NCBI RefSeq assembly: GCF_014192475.1
Contig: NZ_JACHXZ010000001.1
Span: 248,001 to 312,000 of the forward strand
Origin: Simiduia aestuariiviva
GTDB taxonomy: Bacteria; Pseudomonadota; Gammaproteobacteria; Pseudomonadales; Cellvibrionaceae
Length of the DNA stretch: 64,000 nt
Direction: 5' to 3'
Made by a program: the position numbers and the translations under genes. Shown here in pieces: positions 52,209-62,174 of the stretch; within the stretch, counting starts at the first letter, position 1; each line of letters opens with the position of its first letter. The notes beneath the pieces are model-generated. The model made no database searches, was not told the DNA's origin, and saw only the letters and a list, made by a program, of their open reading frames with translations.

Positions 52209-54245
52209 CTAAAACTGCCAGCGCGCCCCGAGTGCCAGACTGCGCCCGGCGTCGGGTGCATAGGCGCGCAGGATTGAGCTGGCGTTGCGGATTTCCGCGT
52301 TGGTGAGGTTAGTGGCGCGTGCGAACAGCAACACGGTTTGCTGGTCGCCGATATCGAGCGCATAGCTGGCCGACAGGTCCACGCGGGTATAGCCATCAAC
52401 CGCGACTTCCTCCAGCCCCGGGTTGCGCTGAGGCCAAACGTAGCTGGTGCGCAGCTCCGCCTGCCATGGCCCTTGGGAGTGGTCTAGTGTCAATCCGGCT
52501 CTGGGTGCGCTAATGCGCGGCAAGTCTTCGCCGGCGTGGGTTTGCGCCCGCACCGTGTCGCCGAAGGCCGAAAGCTGCCAGTGCTCGTGTAGCGCCACGT
52601 CAAACTGGACTTCTGCTCCGTAAAAGCGCGCCCCCGTTTGGGTGTATTGGTACAACGGCAGTTCATCTGCTTCGGTGCCTGTGTTGATCTTGTAGATAAA
52701 ATCGGCAATGCGGTTGTTGAACAGGTTTAGCGTGGCGTGAATTGGCCCCTCGTAGTGGTAGCTCAAATCGATGTTATGGCTGGTTTCGGGGGTGAGTGCG
52801 CTGTCGCCGCGGGCATAAAGCTGTTCGGCGAGGTGTGGACCCTCAGCGTAAAGCTCCTCCACGGAGGGGGCTCGCTGTGCGCGCGCGAGGCCAAGGCTGA
52901 GGTGGTGCTGTTCATCGATATGCCAGTGCGCCGCGCCCGAGAGACTTAGGCTGGTGAAGTCGCGCCCGCGGTTGTGATCTGGTTTGATCTCGCTGTGCTC
53001 AATCCGCCCCCCCAGCTCAAACACCCAGGCGCCCCGAGTGTATTCCTCCAGCGCAAAGATGCCGAGGTTGCCGATATCAGAGCGAGGGATAAACGCTTCC
53101 TCTCCCAGAGCCGAGAACTCCCGCTGGCCCCATTGCAGGCCGACAGCGCCGCGTCGGGCATCGCCGTCGAGGTGAATGGCTTCGACGCGCCCCTCCCAGG
53201 CTTGATTGATAAAGCGGGTGCCGGGTGCGCCACCTTCTAACTCGGTATGCGAGTAGTCGTTGTAGGCGAGGCGAAAGCTCAGTTGTTCGGCCCAGGGGGC
53301 CAGATCGTGCAATTCGCCCTTGAGGTCGTAGCGGGTTTGGTGCATCTCGATGCGCACTTGCTCTTCCTCTTCTCCCTCCGGCTCTTCGGCTTCCTCCTCA
53401 TGGGCGTGCGCGTGGCCACCCGGAGGAATACCGTAATGATTGTCGAGGGAGCTGATTGAAAAACCGATATAGCCCTGCTCGAACTGGCGGCTGACGCCAA
53501 ACGCTCCTGCGCTGGCCTCGGCCTGACTGTTGGGTAGGCGACCGTGGTCAGCCTCGGCTTCCGGCTCTTCGTCTGAATGGGTGTCAGCGTCTAGGTGCGC
53601 CTCGCCAGGAATGCGCATCAGATCGCTGTCGCGGTGCAGGCCGTCGAGATGCCAGGCCCAGTTGCCACTGCCGCCCTCCAGCAGGCCAATGGCTGCCGAT
53701 TGTTGATTGACTGAGTGGTAGCGCACTTCGCCCGCACCACGCAGACCATCGATGGCCTCGTCGGGAATGCGGTTGTCGATGACGTTGACCACGCCGCCAA
53801 TGGCATCGTTGCCATAGCGCAGTGTGGCGGGCCCGCGCAGCACTTCGATGCGTTCAGCGAGCAGGGGTTCAACGCTATTGGCGTGATCGGGACTGGCGCC
53901 GGCCACGTCCATACTGCCCAAGTGGTTTTGCATAACTTTGACGCGATTGGCGCTTTGGCCGCGAATGACGGGCGCGCCCACGCCGGGGCCAAAGGACGCT
54001 GAGCGCATGCCCAGCTCGTCTTGCAAAGATTCGCCTAGGGTGCTGCTGGCCTTGCGTCGCAGAGCCTCTCCCGACAATTGCGTGGCGGGTTGGGTCAACG
54101 CATCACTTTGTTTGGCCAGCGGTGAGGCGGTGACCAGCACCTCTTCTAAGTCGGAATTGGCAGCATTTACAGACAGCGGCGCACAGGCAATGGCCAGCCA
54201 CAAGGCTGACCGGCCCCATACTGGGGCTGAAAAACGGTGGTACAT
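52209..54245 (-). CDS. ZnuD-like TonB-dependent receptor with His/acidic loops
   Basis: The protein has 678 residues. It has a signal peptide, a TonB box (LEEVLVTASPLAKQSDAL), and a plug with EVLRGPATLRYGNDAIGGVVNV; the barrel ends ALGARWQF. Two external loops are rich in His, Asp and Glu (DADTHSDEEPEAEADHGR and PGGHAHAHEEEAEEPEGEEE). In Neisseria ZnuD similar His-rich loops bind zinc (established for that protein); zinc or another divalent metal is the likely ligand here. A small His/Cys protein gene lies 58 bp upstream on the same strand. A hairpin at 52175-52201 follows the stop but has no T-tract. Confidence 0.88.
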   Translation of the reverse strand: MYHRFSAPVWGRSALWLAIACAPLSVNAANSDLEEVLVTASPLAKQSDALTQPATQLSGEALRRKASSTLGESLQDELGMRSASFGPGVGAPVIRGQSANRVKVMQNHLGSMDVAGASPDHANSVEPLLAERIEVLRGPATLRYGNDAIGGVVNVIDNRIPDEAIDGLRGAGEVRYHSVNQQSAAIGLLEGGSGNWAWHLDGLHRDSDLMRIPGEAHLDADTHSDEEPEAEADHGRLPNSQAEASAGAFGVSRQFEQGYIGFSISSLDNHYGIPPGGHAHAHEEEAEEPEGEEEEQVRIEMHQTRYDLKGELHDLAPWAEQLSFRLAYNDYSHTELEGGAPGTRFINQAWEGRVEAIHLDGDARRGAVGLQWGQREFSALGEEAFIPRSDIGNLGIFALEEYTRGAWVFELGGRIEHSEIKPDHNRGRDFTSLSLSGAAHWHIDEQHHLSLGLARAQRAPSVEELYAEGPHLAEQLYARGDSALTPETSHNIDLSYHYEGPIHATLNLFNNRIADFIYKINTGTEADELPLYQYTQTGARFYGAEVQFDVALHEHWQLSAFGDTVRAQTHAGEDLPRISAPRAGLTLDHSQGPWQAELRTSYVWPQRNPGLEEVAVDGYTRVDLSASYALDIGDQQTVLLFARATNLTNAEIRNASSILRAYAPDAGRSLALGARWQF

Positions 54246-54303
54246 AGATATTCTCCACGGCCAAGCACAGCGTGCTCGGCAAAAGCATTAGTCAAAAATA
54301 GGG

Positions 54304-54594
54304 TTAGGCAGATGCTTCGCGGGTAGAGGGGGGGTCGCGCTTACCGCGCTTTTGGGTATGGCGATGAATTCGGTGATACGGGGACGTTTCAAGCCACAGG
54401 CCAGGCTCCGGGCGTTGCAGCTCGGTTTTATCGTCATCGCAGGCGAGTGTAGGGGCGTGTTGGCACAGGTAGCAGTCGGCGCGCAACTGCTGGTGGTCGT
54501 GCTGGGTTTCAAGTGCCTGCGAAAACACCAGACACAATGCCAGCACTGCAAATAGCAGGGCGCGGGGCTTGCGAAGGGCGATGGTTTTGAACAT
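54304..54594 (-). CDS. Small exported His/Cys-containing protein (metal-uptake partner)
   Basis: The protein has 96 residues, with an N-terminal signal or anchor (ALLFAVLALCLVFSQALE). Just after it is TQHDHQQLRADCYLCQHA, a His/Cys cluster that could bind zinc, followed by a basic tail rich in R/K/H. DUF2946-type proteins of this kind often precede metal TonB receptors. Its position before the ZnuD-like gene supports a metal role. I found no clear Zur box upstream by eye. Confidence 0.65.
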   Translation of the reverse strand: MFKTIALRKPRALLFAVLALCLVFSQALETQHDHQQLRADCYLCQHAPTLACDDDKTELQRPEPGLWLETSPYHRIHRHTQKRGKRDPPSTREASA

Positions 54595-54708
54595 AGTCGG
54601 CAACTTGAGTAGTTCAGGCTCAGCCTACTAGTCTACAGTTTATTGGGGCTTTGGCGCTAGTCCATTAGCGACCGAGACCCTCGGAATCGGTCACCGTGAG
54701 GAGCGCGC

Positions 54709-55059
54709 TTGAGCACAGATCATCAACAGGATCGCCTTATTGGCGGGGGTGCCAGCAGTCGTGCGAGCCTAGGCGAACGGCGGACTTTGTGCATTTCAGT
54801 CTCGGGCCGCTTTGGCTTGGATGCCCACCAGGCATTTCGCGATGCCTACCAACCCTTCCTGATGCGTGCGCGCCGTTGTGAAATTGATTTGCATGATTGC
54901 GAGGGCATCGACAGTGCCGGCTTGGCGCAGCTGTTGATCCTGCGCGATTTGATCGGCTTGGAGCAATCCCAGTTTCTGCTCAAAGGTTGCAGTGCCGATG
55001 TGTGCCGATTGCTGGGTTATGCGAATTTTGATCGCTTATTTACCGTAATCCCTCGCTAG
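54709..55059 (+). CDS. STAS-domain protein (anti-anti-sigma-like)
   Basis: The protein has 116 residues. The STAS core has TLCISVSGRFGLDAHQAFRD, then CEIDLHDCEGIDSAGLAQLL (the DxxxIDSAGL loop with the phosphorylatable Ser), then LLKGCSADVCRLLGYANFDR. It starts at TTG (54709) with GGAG 5 nt upstream. STAS proteins act in partner-switching sigma control or in transport regulation. No kinase or phosphatase partner is nearby. Confidence 0.85.
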   Translation: MSTDHQQDRLIGGGASSRASLGERRTLCISVSGRFGLDAHQAFRDAYQPFLMRARRCEIDLHDCEGIDSAGLAQLLILRDLIGLEQSQFLLKGCSADVCRLLGYANFDRLFTVIPR

Positions 55060-55088
55060 CAGCGCTGGGCAGCCTTGGCCCTAGCCTA

Positions 55089-55094
55089 TATAAT
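55089..55094 (+). promoter_or_regulatory. Likely -10 box of the his operon
   Basis: A consensus TATAAT lies 35 bp before the hisB GTG. The -35 element (TGGGCA, 17 bp upstream) is weak. No attenuator leader with His codons is visible. Confidence 0.5.
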
Positions 55095-55128
55095 CCCCGC
55101 TCCTCGAAAACCAGCCACTGGAGTCTCT

Positions 55129-55719
55129 GTGGAGCGCACCGCTAACGTCAGCCGCGATACGCTGGAAACACAAATCACCGTGCAATTAAATTTGGACGGT
55201 AAAGGTCATGGGCGCTTTGATACCGGCGTGCCTTTTCTTGAGCACATGATGGACCAGATCGCCCGCCACGGGCTGATCGACTTGGACATCACCTGCAAGG
55301 GCGACACGCACATCGACGACCACCATACGGTGGAAGATATCGGCATCACGCTGGGCCAAGCCGTGGCGAAAGCCGTGGGCGACAAAAAAGGTATTTGTCG
55401 CTACGGCCACGCCTATGTGCCGCTCGATGAAGCCCTGTCGCGCGTAGTGATCGACTTTTCAGGCCGCCCCGGTCTGATTATGGACATTCCGTTTACCCAA
55501 AAACGCATCGGGCAATTTGACACCGAATTGTTTTGGGAGTTTTTTCAGGGCTTTGTCAATCACGCGCAGGTCACGCTCCACATAGATACCCTGCGCGGCT
55601 CTAATGCGCACCATCAGATTGAAACCGTGTTCAAAGCTTTCGGTCGGGCCTTGCGCATGGCGCTGACGCCGGACCCTCGCATGGCCGGGCAAATGCCGTC
55701 CACGAAAGGCTCGCTATAA
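55129..55719 (+). CDS. hisB: Imidazoleglycerol-phosphate dehydratase
   Basis: The protein has 196 residues and carries out the dehydration step of histidine synthesis. The duplicated manganese motifs are present: [13 protein letters not shown] and [10 protein letters not shown] in the first half, [20 protein letters not shown] and [16 protein letters not shown] in the second. It is monofunctional, without the phosphatase domain found in E. coli HisB. The GTG at 55129 after GGAG gives the family length; a longer frame from 55075 lacks homology. Confidence 0.95.
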   Translation: MERTANVSRDTLETQITVQLNLDGKGHGRFDTGVPFLEHMMDQIARHGLIDLDITCKGDTHIDDHHTVEDIGITLGQAVAKAVGDKKGICRYGHAYVPLDEALSRVVIDFSGRPGLIMDIPFTQKRIGQFDTELFWEFFQGFVNHAQVTLHIDTLRGSNAHHQIETVFKAFGRALRMALTPDPRMAGQMPSTKGSL

Positions 55720-55722
55720 ATC

Positions 55723-56373
55723 ATGAGCCAAACCATTGCGGTGATCGACTACGGCATGGGTAACCTGCATTCAGTGGCCAGTGCATTGCAACATGTGGCG
55801 CCCGATGCGCGCGTACTGGTGACCGCCGACCCGGCTCAGGTGGCGATGGCCGATCGGGTGGTATTCCCCGGTGTGGGTGCCATTCGCGATTGCATGGCCG
55901 AAATTCGTCGACTTGGCTTTGATGAGTTAGTGCGCGCACAGGTCGCCAGTGGCAAGCCGGTGCTCGGCGTGTGCGTGGGCATGCAGGCGTTAATGGATAG
56001 CAGTGAAGAGAATGGCGGCGTCCCGTGCATGGGTTTACTGCCTGGGCAGGTGCACTTTTTTGGCCACGATTTACATGAGCCCGGTGCTGTCGAGCGCTTG
56101 AAAGTACCGCATATGGGCTGGAATCAAGTGACTCAGGTGGCCCACCCCTTGTGGCATGGCATCGAAGACCTAAGCCGATTTTATTTCGTGCACTCATACT
56201 ACGTGCGGGCAGCGAGTACTGGGCAAGTGGTGGGCCGCTGCCATTATGGCGTCGACTGCGATGTGGCGCTGGCGCAAGACAATTTGTTTGCCGTGCAATT
56301 TCATCCCGAAAAAAGCCATGCCCCCGGGCTGCAATTACTGCGCAATTTTGTGGCCTGGAAGGGCCAGCCTTAA
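55723..56373 (+). CDS. hisH: Imidazole glycerol phosphate synthase, glutaminase subunit
   Basis: The protein has 216 residues. It is a class I glutaminase with nucleophile Cys in [17 protein letters not shown] and His/Glu in VQFHPEKS near the C-terminus. It passes ammonia to HisF. It starts 3 bp after hisB. The next gene, hisA, lies 26 bp downstream. Confidence 0.97.
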   Translation: MSQTIAVIDYGMGNLHSVASALQHVAPDARVLVTADPAQVAMADRVVFPGVGAIRDCMAEIRRLGFDELVRAQVASGKPVLGVCVGMQALMDSSEENGGVPCMGLLPGQVHFFGHDLHEPGAVERLKVPHMGWNQVTQVAHPLWHGIEDLSRFYFVHSYYVRAASTGQVVGRCHYGVDCDVALAQDNLFAVQFHPEKSHAPGLQLLRNFVAWKGQP

Positions 56374-56399
56374 TTTTTTGATTTAGTCAGGATTTTTCC

Positions 56400-57128
56400 A
56401 TGTTAATTATTCCCGCCATCGATTTGAAAGACGGCCAATGCGTGCGCTTGCGCCAAGGTTTAATGGATGATTCCACGGTGTTTTCCGATGATCCGGTGGC
56501 CATGGCCGCACAGTGGGTTGAGCAGGGTTGTCGCCGGTTGCACTTGGTGGACTTGAACGGTGCTTTTGAGGGCAAGCCGGTGAACGGCGAAGTGGTTGCC
56601 GCCATAGCCAAAGCCTACCCGGAACTGCCGATTCAAATTGGTGGCGGTATTCGCAGTGCCGAAATTATTGAGGCCTATTTAAATGCGGGTGTGAGCTACG
56701 TAATTATTGGCACCAAGGCGGTCAAAGAGCCGAGCTTTGTAACGGAGATGTGCAAGGCGTTTCCGGGTCATGTGATCGTCGGTTTGGATGCCAAAGACGG
56801 CTTGGTGGCGACCGACGGCTGGGCCGAAGTGTCCGATGTGAAGGCTACGGAGTTGGCCAAGCGGTTTGAGGCCGATGGTGTAGAGTCCATTGTGTACACC
56901 GATATCGCCCGCGACGGCATGATGCAAGGCGTTAACGTTGAGCAGACCCTCGCCATGGCGCGGGCATCTTCCATTCCTGTTATCGCCTCGGGCGGCATCA
57001 CCAACATGGATGATATTCGCGCACTAAAAGCCGTGGCCGACCAGGGGGTTTGCGGTGCCATCACTGGGCGCGCCATCTACGAGGGCACGCTCAAGATGGG
57101 CGAAGCCCAGCAGTATTGTGACGCCTAA
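56400..57128 (+). CDS. hisA: ProFAR isomerase
   Basis: The protein has 242 residues and a (beta/alpha)8 barrel. The catalytic Asp at the N-terminus is [18 protein letters not shown]. The second half has [15 protein letters not shown] (second catalytic Asp) and [12 protein letters not shown]. It isomerises ProFAR to PRFAR in histidine synthesis. Confidence 0.97.
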   Translation: MLIIPAIDLKDGQCVRLRQGLMDDSTVFSDDPVAMAAQWVEQGCRRLHLVDLNGAFEGKPVNGEVVAAIAKAYPELPIQIGGGIRSAEIIEAYLNAGVSYVIIGTKAVKEPSFVTEMCKAFPGHVIVGLDAKDGLVATDGWAEVSDVKATELAKRFEADGVESIVYTDIARDGMMQGVNVEQTLAMARASSIPVIASGGITNMDDIRALKAVADQGVCGAITGRAIYEGTLKMGEAQQYCDA

Positions 57129-57148
57129 GACGGAGAGGACAGCACACC

Positions 57149-57922
57149 ATGGCACTCGCTAAACGCATCATCCCCTGCTTGGATGTGGAAAATGGCCGCG
57201 TGGTTAAAGGCGTGCAATTTTTGGATATTCGCGATGCCGGAGATCCCGTAGAGATCGCTCGCCGATATAACGAAGCGGGCGCCGACGAAATTACGTTTCT
57301 CGATATCACCGCCAGTCACGAAGAGCGAGAGACCACCGTGCACACCGTGGAAGCCATTGCGTCCGATGTGTTCATCCCGCTGACTGTGGGGGGCGGCATT
57401 CGCAAGGTGGACGACATTCGGCGCATGCTCAATGCCGGTGCCGACAAAGTGTCGATCAATTCCGCCGCCGTGTTTAACCCCGAGTTCGTCAAGCAGGCCT
57501 CCGACCGGTTTGGGGCTCAGTGCATCGTAGTGGCGATCGACGCCAAGCGGGTGTCGGGCGAGGGCGAAACGCCGCGCTGGGAAATATTCACCCACGGGGG
57601 GCGCAAGCCCACCGGAATTGATGCGGTCGAGTGGGCCGTGCGCATGGCTGAGTACGGCGCCGGTGAAATTCTGCTCACCAGCATGGATCAAGACGGCATG
57701 AAGAGCGGCTTCGATCTTGGTGTCACCCGTGCGATCAGCGAGGCGGTGCCTATACCCGTGATCGCCTCGGGTGGCGTTGGCAATCTGCAACACCTAGCCG
57801 ATGGCGTGCTTCAGGGCGGTGCGGATGCCGTGCTTGCGGCCAGTATTTTTCACTTTGGAGAATACACGGTGGCGGAGGCGAAGGCCTACATGGCGGCGCA
57901 GGGCATCGAGATGCGCCTCTAA
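57149..57922 (+). CDS. hisF: Imidazole glycerol phosphate synthase, cyclase subunit
   Basis: The protein has 257 residues and a barrel paralogue of HisA with [18 protein letters not shown] (catalytic Asp) and [15 protein letters not shown]. With HisH it forms IGP and AICAR. It ends the operon; the terminator at 58063-58098 is 140 bp downstream. Confidence 0.97.
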   Translation: MALAKRIIPCLDVENGRVVKGVQFLDIRDAGDPVEIARRYNEAGADEITFLDITASHEERETTVHTVEAIASDVFIPLTVGGGIRKVDDIRRMLNAGADKVSINSAAVFNPEFVKQASDRFGAQCIVVAIDAKRVSGEGETPRWEIFTHGGRKPTGIDAVEWAVRMAEYGAGEILLTSMDQDGMKSGFDLGVTRAISEAVPIPVIASGGVGNLQHLADGVLQGGADAVLAASIFHFGEYTVAEAKAYMAAQGIEMRL

Positions 57923-58062
57923 TTCTAAGCAAACTTCAGCCCTCGGCCTGTCATTCATGTGCGCCGTTCGGTTAGCGATCTACAGCAATGATTCGGTAGG
58001 GCGTTCGCCCCTGCAGCCCGGTTGCTGGCGTTGGGTTTCGAATTCCAGAATGGCAGACAGCA

Positions 58063-58098
58063 GAAAACGGACGCTACCTGCGTAGCATCCGCGTTTTT
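58063..58098. terminator. Bidirectional intrinsic terminator after hisF
   Basis: GGACGCTAC pairs with GTAGCATCC around CTGC, preceded by GAAAAC and followed by GCGTTTTT. It lies between the convergent hisF and the small DUF6316-like gene. Confidence 0.8.
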
Positions 58099-58117
58099 AA
58101 GCGTGTTCCGAGTGCAG

Positions 58118-58345
58118 TTAGGCGGCGTGGCGTCCGTAGCGCTCGAGCGTTGGGATCAGCGGCGCGCCGGCACCCATAATGAACTCGATAAATTCCGAGG
58201 CACCTTCACGGGCTTCGCTCAGGCTATCAAAGGGCCCAATGGCCACACCTTCACGCGTGTTGTAGTACCAGTAGTCTTCTTTTTTGAAGAAACGCTCAAT
58301 CCGTGTGGGCACGCTTCCTTGTTCACCCAATCGTTGCAGACTCAT
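58118..58345 (-). CDS. Small DUF6316-like protein
   Basis: The protein has 75 residues. It contains VPTRIERFFKKEDYWYYNTR, EGVAIGPFDSLSEAREGA, a pattern I associate with the DUF6316 family of short Pseudomonadales proteins. The function is unknown. The ATG at 58343-58345 is chosen because the frame upstream lacks similarity and has no good ribosome site. Confidence 0.65.
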   Translation of the reverse strand: MSLQRLGEQGSVPTRIERFFKKEDYWYYNTREGVAIGPFDSLSEAREGASEFIEFIMGAGAPLIPTLERYGRHAA

Positions 58346-58603
58346 AATTTTGCCTTTGCTCGTCATGTCAGCTAGCTGACTTAGCGATCTCTTTAGCGTC
58401 ACCGCAGGCTTATGCGGGTCGTCAACTGCGAGATCATTCCCTCAAACGAGGGGTCCAATTCAGTACTTGGCAGCCAAGAAAAGAGCGCCAAGCCCTATGA
58501 CCACATTGGTTGACGGATAGGACCGCCAACCTTTTTAAGTTTATCGAACATCGGGGTCAAGTCTTATATTAATTGGATATATATGTATGCCCTGCTTATT
58601 ACC

Positions 58604-59443
58604 CTACCGCGCTAATCCTTGCTGCCAAGGGGTTTTTACGCGCCAGTTAACGGGCTGAATGTGACGGCCTTGGGATTGGTTGTGTGATAGCTGTCGCAGT
58701 AGTCTGTACAGAGGTACTAATTCAACTGACTTGTCCAGTAGCGCCAGCTCTTGGCGCAGTACGGCGAGCGTTTGGGGGTAGGGGTGGCCAATGGCGATGG
58801 CAAACCCTTGGCGCTGAGCCAATGCAATGGCCTTGTGCAGCTGGCGCTTTATGGCGCCGGTAGACGGGTCATTATCGAGAAACACGTCCCGTTCGGCGGT
58901 CATCACCCCCTGACTGCGCGCTTTATCGTAGGCCACGCTTTGGGCGCTGGTTTTGCTGTCGACAAAATATTTATCGCGCTCGGCGAGCGTAAGCATCACC
59001 GCCTGCATGGGCAGGTCTTGGCTGGTGAGCAGGCTGCCCATGTGGTTGTTCATGCCCTCGGCCTGGGGGAAGGCGTCGAAGTGTTGGTTGAGGCGATGGT
59101 GGATTTGGGTGGCGGGCAGTTGCTCATCGATGCCGCCTGGATCGAGGGGGGCGTGATTGATGGTGGCCATGGGGATGTGTAGTAAGACATCGCGACCGCG
59201 CAGCCAAGCCCGTTGTGCCAAGGCTTGCGAGTGCGGTGCCACGGGCAGAATCGCAAAACTGATGGGGTAGGGCAGTGCAATCAATGCCTCGGCGGTGGCG
59301 CGCTGGTAGCCGATGTCATCGATGATGATGGCGAGCTGGGCAGGCTCTTGGGCGGAAGCCTGTGCCAGGAGTCCGCCGAACCCAAACAATGCCGACGCTA
59401 AGCCACGTTTCAGGCGCGCTAGGTAGCTCACGGCGCGCTTCAC
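58604..59443 (-). CDS. Divergent polysaccharide deacetylase, YibQ type
   Basis: The protein has 279 residues, with an N-terminal signal or anchor. The NodB-like core has LAIIIDDIGYQRATAEALI, YPISFAILPVAPHSQALAQ and LLHIPMATINH. YibQ proteins are a divergent, probably periplasmic group in the same neighbourhood as envC and gpmI in E. coli. The stop of ctpA abuts its start, so they share an operon. Confidence 0.9.
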   Translation of the reverse strand: MKRAVSYLARLKRGLASALFGFGGLLAQASAQEPAQLAIIIDDIGYQRATAEALIALPYPISFAILPVAPHSQALAQRAWLRGRDVLLHIPMATINHAPLDPGGIDEQLPATQIHHRLNQHFDAFPQAEGMNNHMGSLLTSQDLPMQAVMLTLAERDKYFVDSKTSAQSVAYDKARSQGVMTAERDVFLDNDPSTGAIKRQLHKAIALAQRQGFAIAIGHPYPQTLAVLRQELALLDKSVELVPLYRLLRQLSHNQSQGRHIQPVNWRVKTPWQQGLAR

Positions 59444-60811
59444 CTAGGGCGTATCGGAAGCGTGACCATTGGCACTGATAACGGTGGGTTCTTCCTTGGT
59501 TCCCGCTGTGGAGGTGGGCCGGCCGAACAGCTTGTATCCCTTCAATAAATTGAGGGCCTCAAACAGTTGGTTGTCCTTCTCGAGCATTTCTCGGTGCTCC
59601 TTCTGCGCCGTTGCCCGCTGCTTGGCCCTGCTTTCCTCGCCGCCATTGCCATTGTTGAGATGCCCCGATAAATCCGCTTCGGTGAACTGTGAGCGCGGTC
59701 GAATGGCAGTGAGTTTGGCGCGTTCCACGTGAATGTCCGGGGCGATGCCTTGGGCTTGAATTGAGCGCCCGCTGGGCGTGAAATAGAGCGCCGTGGTGAG
59801 TTTGATGGCACGCTCTTCGCTGATGGGGATGACCGTTTGTACCGAGCCTTTACCAAAGCTCTCCGTGCCAAGAATAATGGCGCGTTTGTGATCTTGTAGT
59901 GCACCGGCAACAATTTCTGAAGCGGAGGCGGAGCCGTCGTTAATCAGCACAACGATAGGGAGGCCGTTGGTGATGTCACCGCGGGTGGCACTGTAGCTGT
60001 TGTCGGCATTTTCAATGCGGCCCTCGGTGTAGACAATGAGACCCTGCTCCACAAAGGCGTCGACCACTTCAACGGAGGCTTGCAATACGCCGCCGGGATT
60101 GTTGCGCAAATCCAGCACAATGCCTTGCAGCGGACGCTCTTTTTGCAGCTTGTTGATGGCGTCGATCATGTCTTTACCCGTCCCGATTTGGAACTGTGCA
60201 ATGCGCACGTAACCGTAGTCGTCACCTAGGCGTCTGGCGCGCACGCTTTGCACTTTAATGGCATCGCGCACCAAGGTGATTTCGCGGGGTTTGTCTTCGC
60301 CTTCGCGCATCAAGGTGACGTCGATTTTGCTGCCCTTGGGGCCGCGCATGGCTTTTACGGCTTCAGTTAGAGTCATGCCTTTCACGGACTTTTCGCCCAG
60401 TTTGATGATCAGGTCGCCGGATTCTATGCCCGCTTTAGAGGCTGGCGTGTCATCCATGGGCGAGATCACTTTGACGAATCCGTCCTCCATGCCCACTTCA
60501 ATACCCAGTCCGCCAAATTCACCGGTGGTGTTGGTCTGCAAATCGTCAAAGGAGTTGGCGTCGAGATAGGCTGAGTGGGGATCTAGTTCAGCCAGCATGC
60601 CTTTGATGGCGTACTCAAGCAGTTCGCGATCACTGATGTCTTTGACATAGCCTTGGCGAATGTGGTCGTACACTTTGGTAAACGTGCGCAGGTCGTCCAG
60701 TGGCAGTAAACCGGGGTCTTCAGCGGCGTTCTCCGCGCCGAGGGCGGCACCCGCAAGACACAGTGAAAGGCCGGCAGCGAGCAAAGTGGCTGAGTGGCGA
60801 AAGTACTTCAT
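59444..60811 (-). CDS. ctpA: C-terminal processing protease CtpA (S41)
   Basis: The protein has 455 residues: signal peptide, PDZ domain (GGLGIEVGMEDGFVKVISPM... DLIIKLGEKSVKG), then S41 catalytic domain with Ser about 294 (GSASASEIVAGAL) and Lys about 318 (ESFGKGSVQTV). It cleaves periplasmic proteins at C-termini, often cell-wall hydrolases. It lies downstream of envC, which is itself linked to murein hydrolysis, so a joint role in cell-wall turnover is likely. Confidence 0.93.
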   Translation of the reverse strand: MKYFRHSATLLAAGLSLCLAGAALGAENAAEDPGLLPLDDLRTFTKVYDHIRQGYVKDISDRELLEYAIKGMLAELDPHSAYLDANSFDDLQTNTTGEFGGLGIEVGMEDGFVKVISPMDDTPASKAGIESGDLIIKLGEKSVKGMTLTEAVKAMRGPKGSKIDVTLMREGEDKPREITLVRDAIKVQSVRARRLGDDYGYVRIAQFQIGTGKDMIDAINKLQKERPLQGIVLDLRNNPGGVLQASVEVVDAFVEQGLIVYTEGRIENADNSYSATRGDITNGLPIVVLINDGSASASEIVAGALQDHKRAIILGTESFGKGSVQTVIPISEERAIKLTTALYFTPSGRSIQAQGIAPDIHVERAKLTAIRPRSQFTEADLSGHLNNGNGGEESRAKQRATAQKEHREMLEKDNQLFEALNLLKGYKLFGRPTSTAGTKEEPTVISANGHASDTP

Positions 60812-60941
60812 TAAAAAATTGCTCCTGAGTGTGACAGCTGCGACGTCAAGCTTTCATCACAGTGTAATGCATGGTGCAGCCTTATGTTCATACGGTGACA
60901 ATAAATTGCCTTGCGAGTTCACGCATTTGCGACAAGGCGCG

Positions 60942-62080
60942 CTATCCGCGGCACCAGTGCGCGGGATCAACCGGCTTGCCGGCGTGGCGAATTTCAAAAT
61001 ATAAGTTTGGATCCTGTTGGCCGCCACTGGCACCGACGCGGGCGATTACATCGCCGCTGGCTACCCAGTCGCCAGTTTCTTTATAGAGCACTTGGTTATG
61101 GGCATAGAGGCTTAAGTAATTATCGCCATGGTCAATGATGATTAGCATGCCCTGGCCGCGCATGTATTCGGAAAAGACCACCCGTCCTTGGTGGATGGCT
61201 TTAACCTCGCGGCCCTCTGGAGCGCCAATCAAAACGCCCTGCCATCGGAGGCTGTTGCCGGCGCGGTTGCTGCCAAAGCGCGCCTTCAGCGTGCCCTTGG
61301 TGGGCCAGCCCATGTCGCCTTTGCGCGCCTTAAACGCTTGGCCGGGTAGCGCCAGCGCGGTGTCGCTCAATTGGCGCGCAATTTCCGACATGATTTTCTC
61401 GAGGTGGGCGCGATCGGCTTCAGACTTTTGCAATTTAGCGTCTTTGGATGCAATGGCGGCGTTGAGTTTGGCGAGGGTGCGCGTGCGCTCGACGTTACGC
61501 GCTTGTAATTGTTGGTGTCTGGATGTGAGTTGGGATTGGGTGTGCGCGAGTCGTTCAGTTTGTCGCTCAATGGCCGGCGCTATGTTAGCCAGTTCATCGA
61601 GCGTGGATTGGTAGCGGGCAATTTTCTGTTGGCGATCGTCGAGTAGGCGCGCGTTATAGTAGGCCATGCGCGAGACGGTTGCAGGCGAATTTTGGCTCAG
61701 TAGCAACTGCAGCTGGGACGGGCTGCCGGTTTTATAGGCGGCCACCAGCTGCTCGCTAAACTCGGCCTGCTGTTGTTGTTTGGCGCCGTTAAGCGATTGC
61801 TCGCGAGCGCGTAGCTCAGCTAGCTTTTTTTTTGCGCGGCCAGTTCGCTGTTAATGCGCTCGATGTTTTTGAGCAGCTCAGCGATGTCGCTTTCATTGCG
61901 CCGCAGTTCGACGTTGAGTTCATCGCGGTTGGATTTGGCGGCGTTCAGCTCGCCCTGCAGTTTTTCAATCGTGGCTTGCAGTTCGGTCAGCTTGGCTTCG
62001 TAGCTGGCCTGATCCTGTGCGTGTAATTGGGGCGCCATGCCGAGGCAGAGTGCAAAGAGGGCGGCGTAAATTTTTTTCAT
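60942..62080 (-). pseudogene. envC: Murein hydrolase activator EnvC, broken by a frameshift in an A9 run
   Basis: Two adjacent frames make up one EnvC. The first (62080-61820) has a signal peptide and a coiled coil ending AAQKKS. The second (about 61829-60942) continues the coiled coil (LAELRAREQSLNGAKQQQQA) and carries the LytM/M23-like domain (FGSNRAGNSLRWQGVLIGAP, VVFSEYMRGQGMLIIIDHGD, YAHNQVL). They meet at nine A's on the minus strand (61824-61832). Ten A's would join them in frame (QKKKLAELR). The LytM domain lacks the full zinc set, as EnvC does. The break may be real, a sequencing error or polymerase slippage. Confidence 0.82.
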
Positions 62081-62174
62081 AGGGGTGTAACCTGGTCGAT
62101 TGAAACAAGCGCCTGTGCGAAGGCGAGTTGCGCGCCCAGCATAAAATGCCGAGCGCGCGAACGCCAGCCCGAGC

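Noticed and set aside
54595-54708. Zur or Fur box before the ZnuD-like unit
   Set aside because: No palindrome resembling a Zur or Fur consensus was found in the 114-bp spacer.
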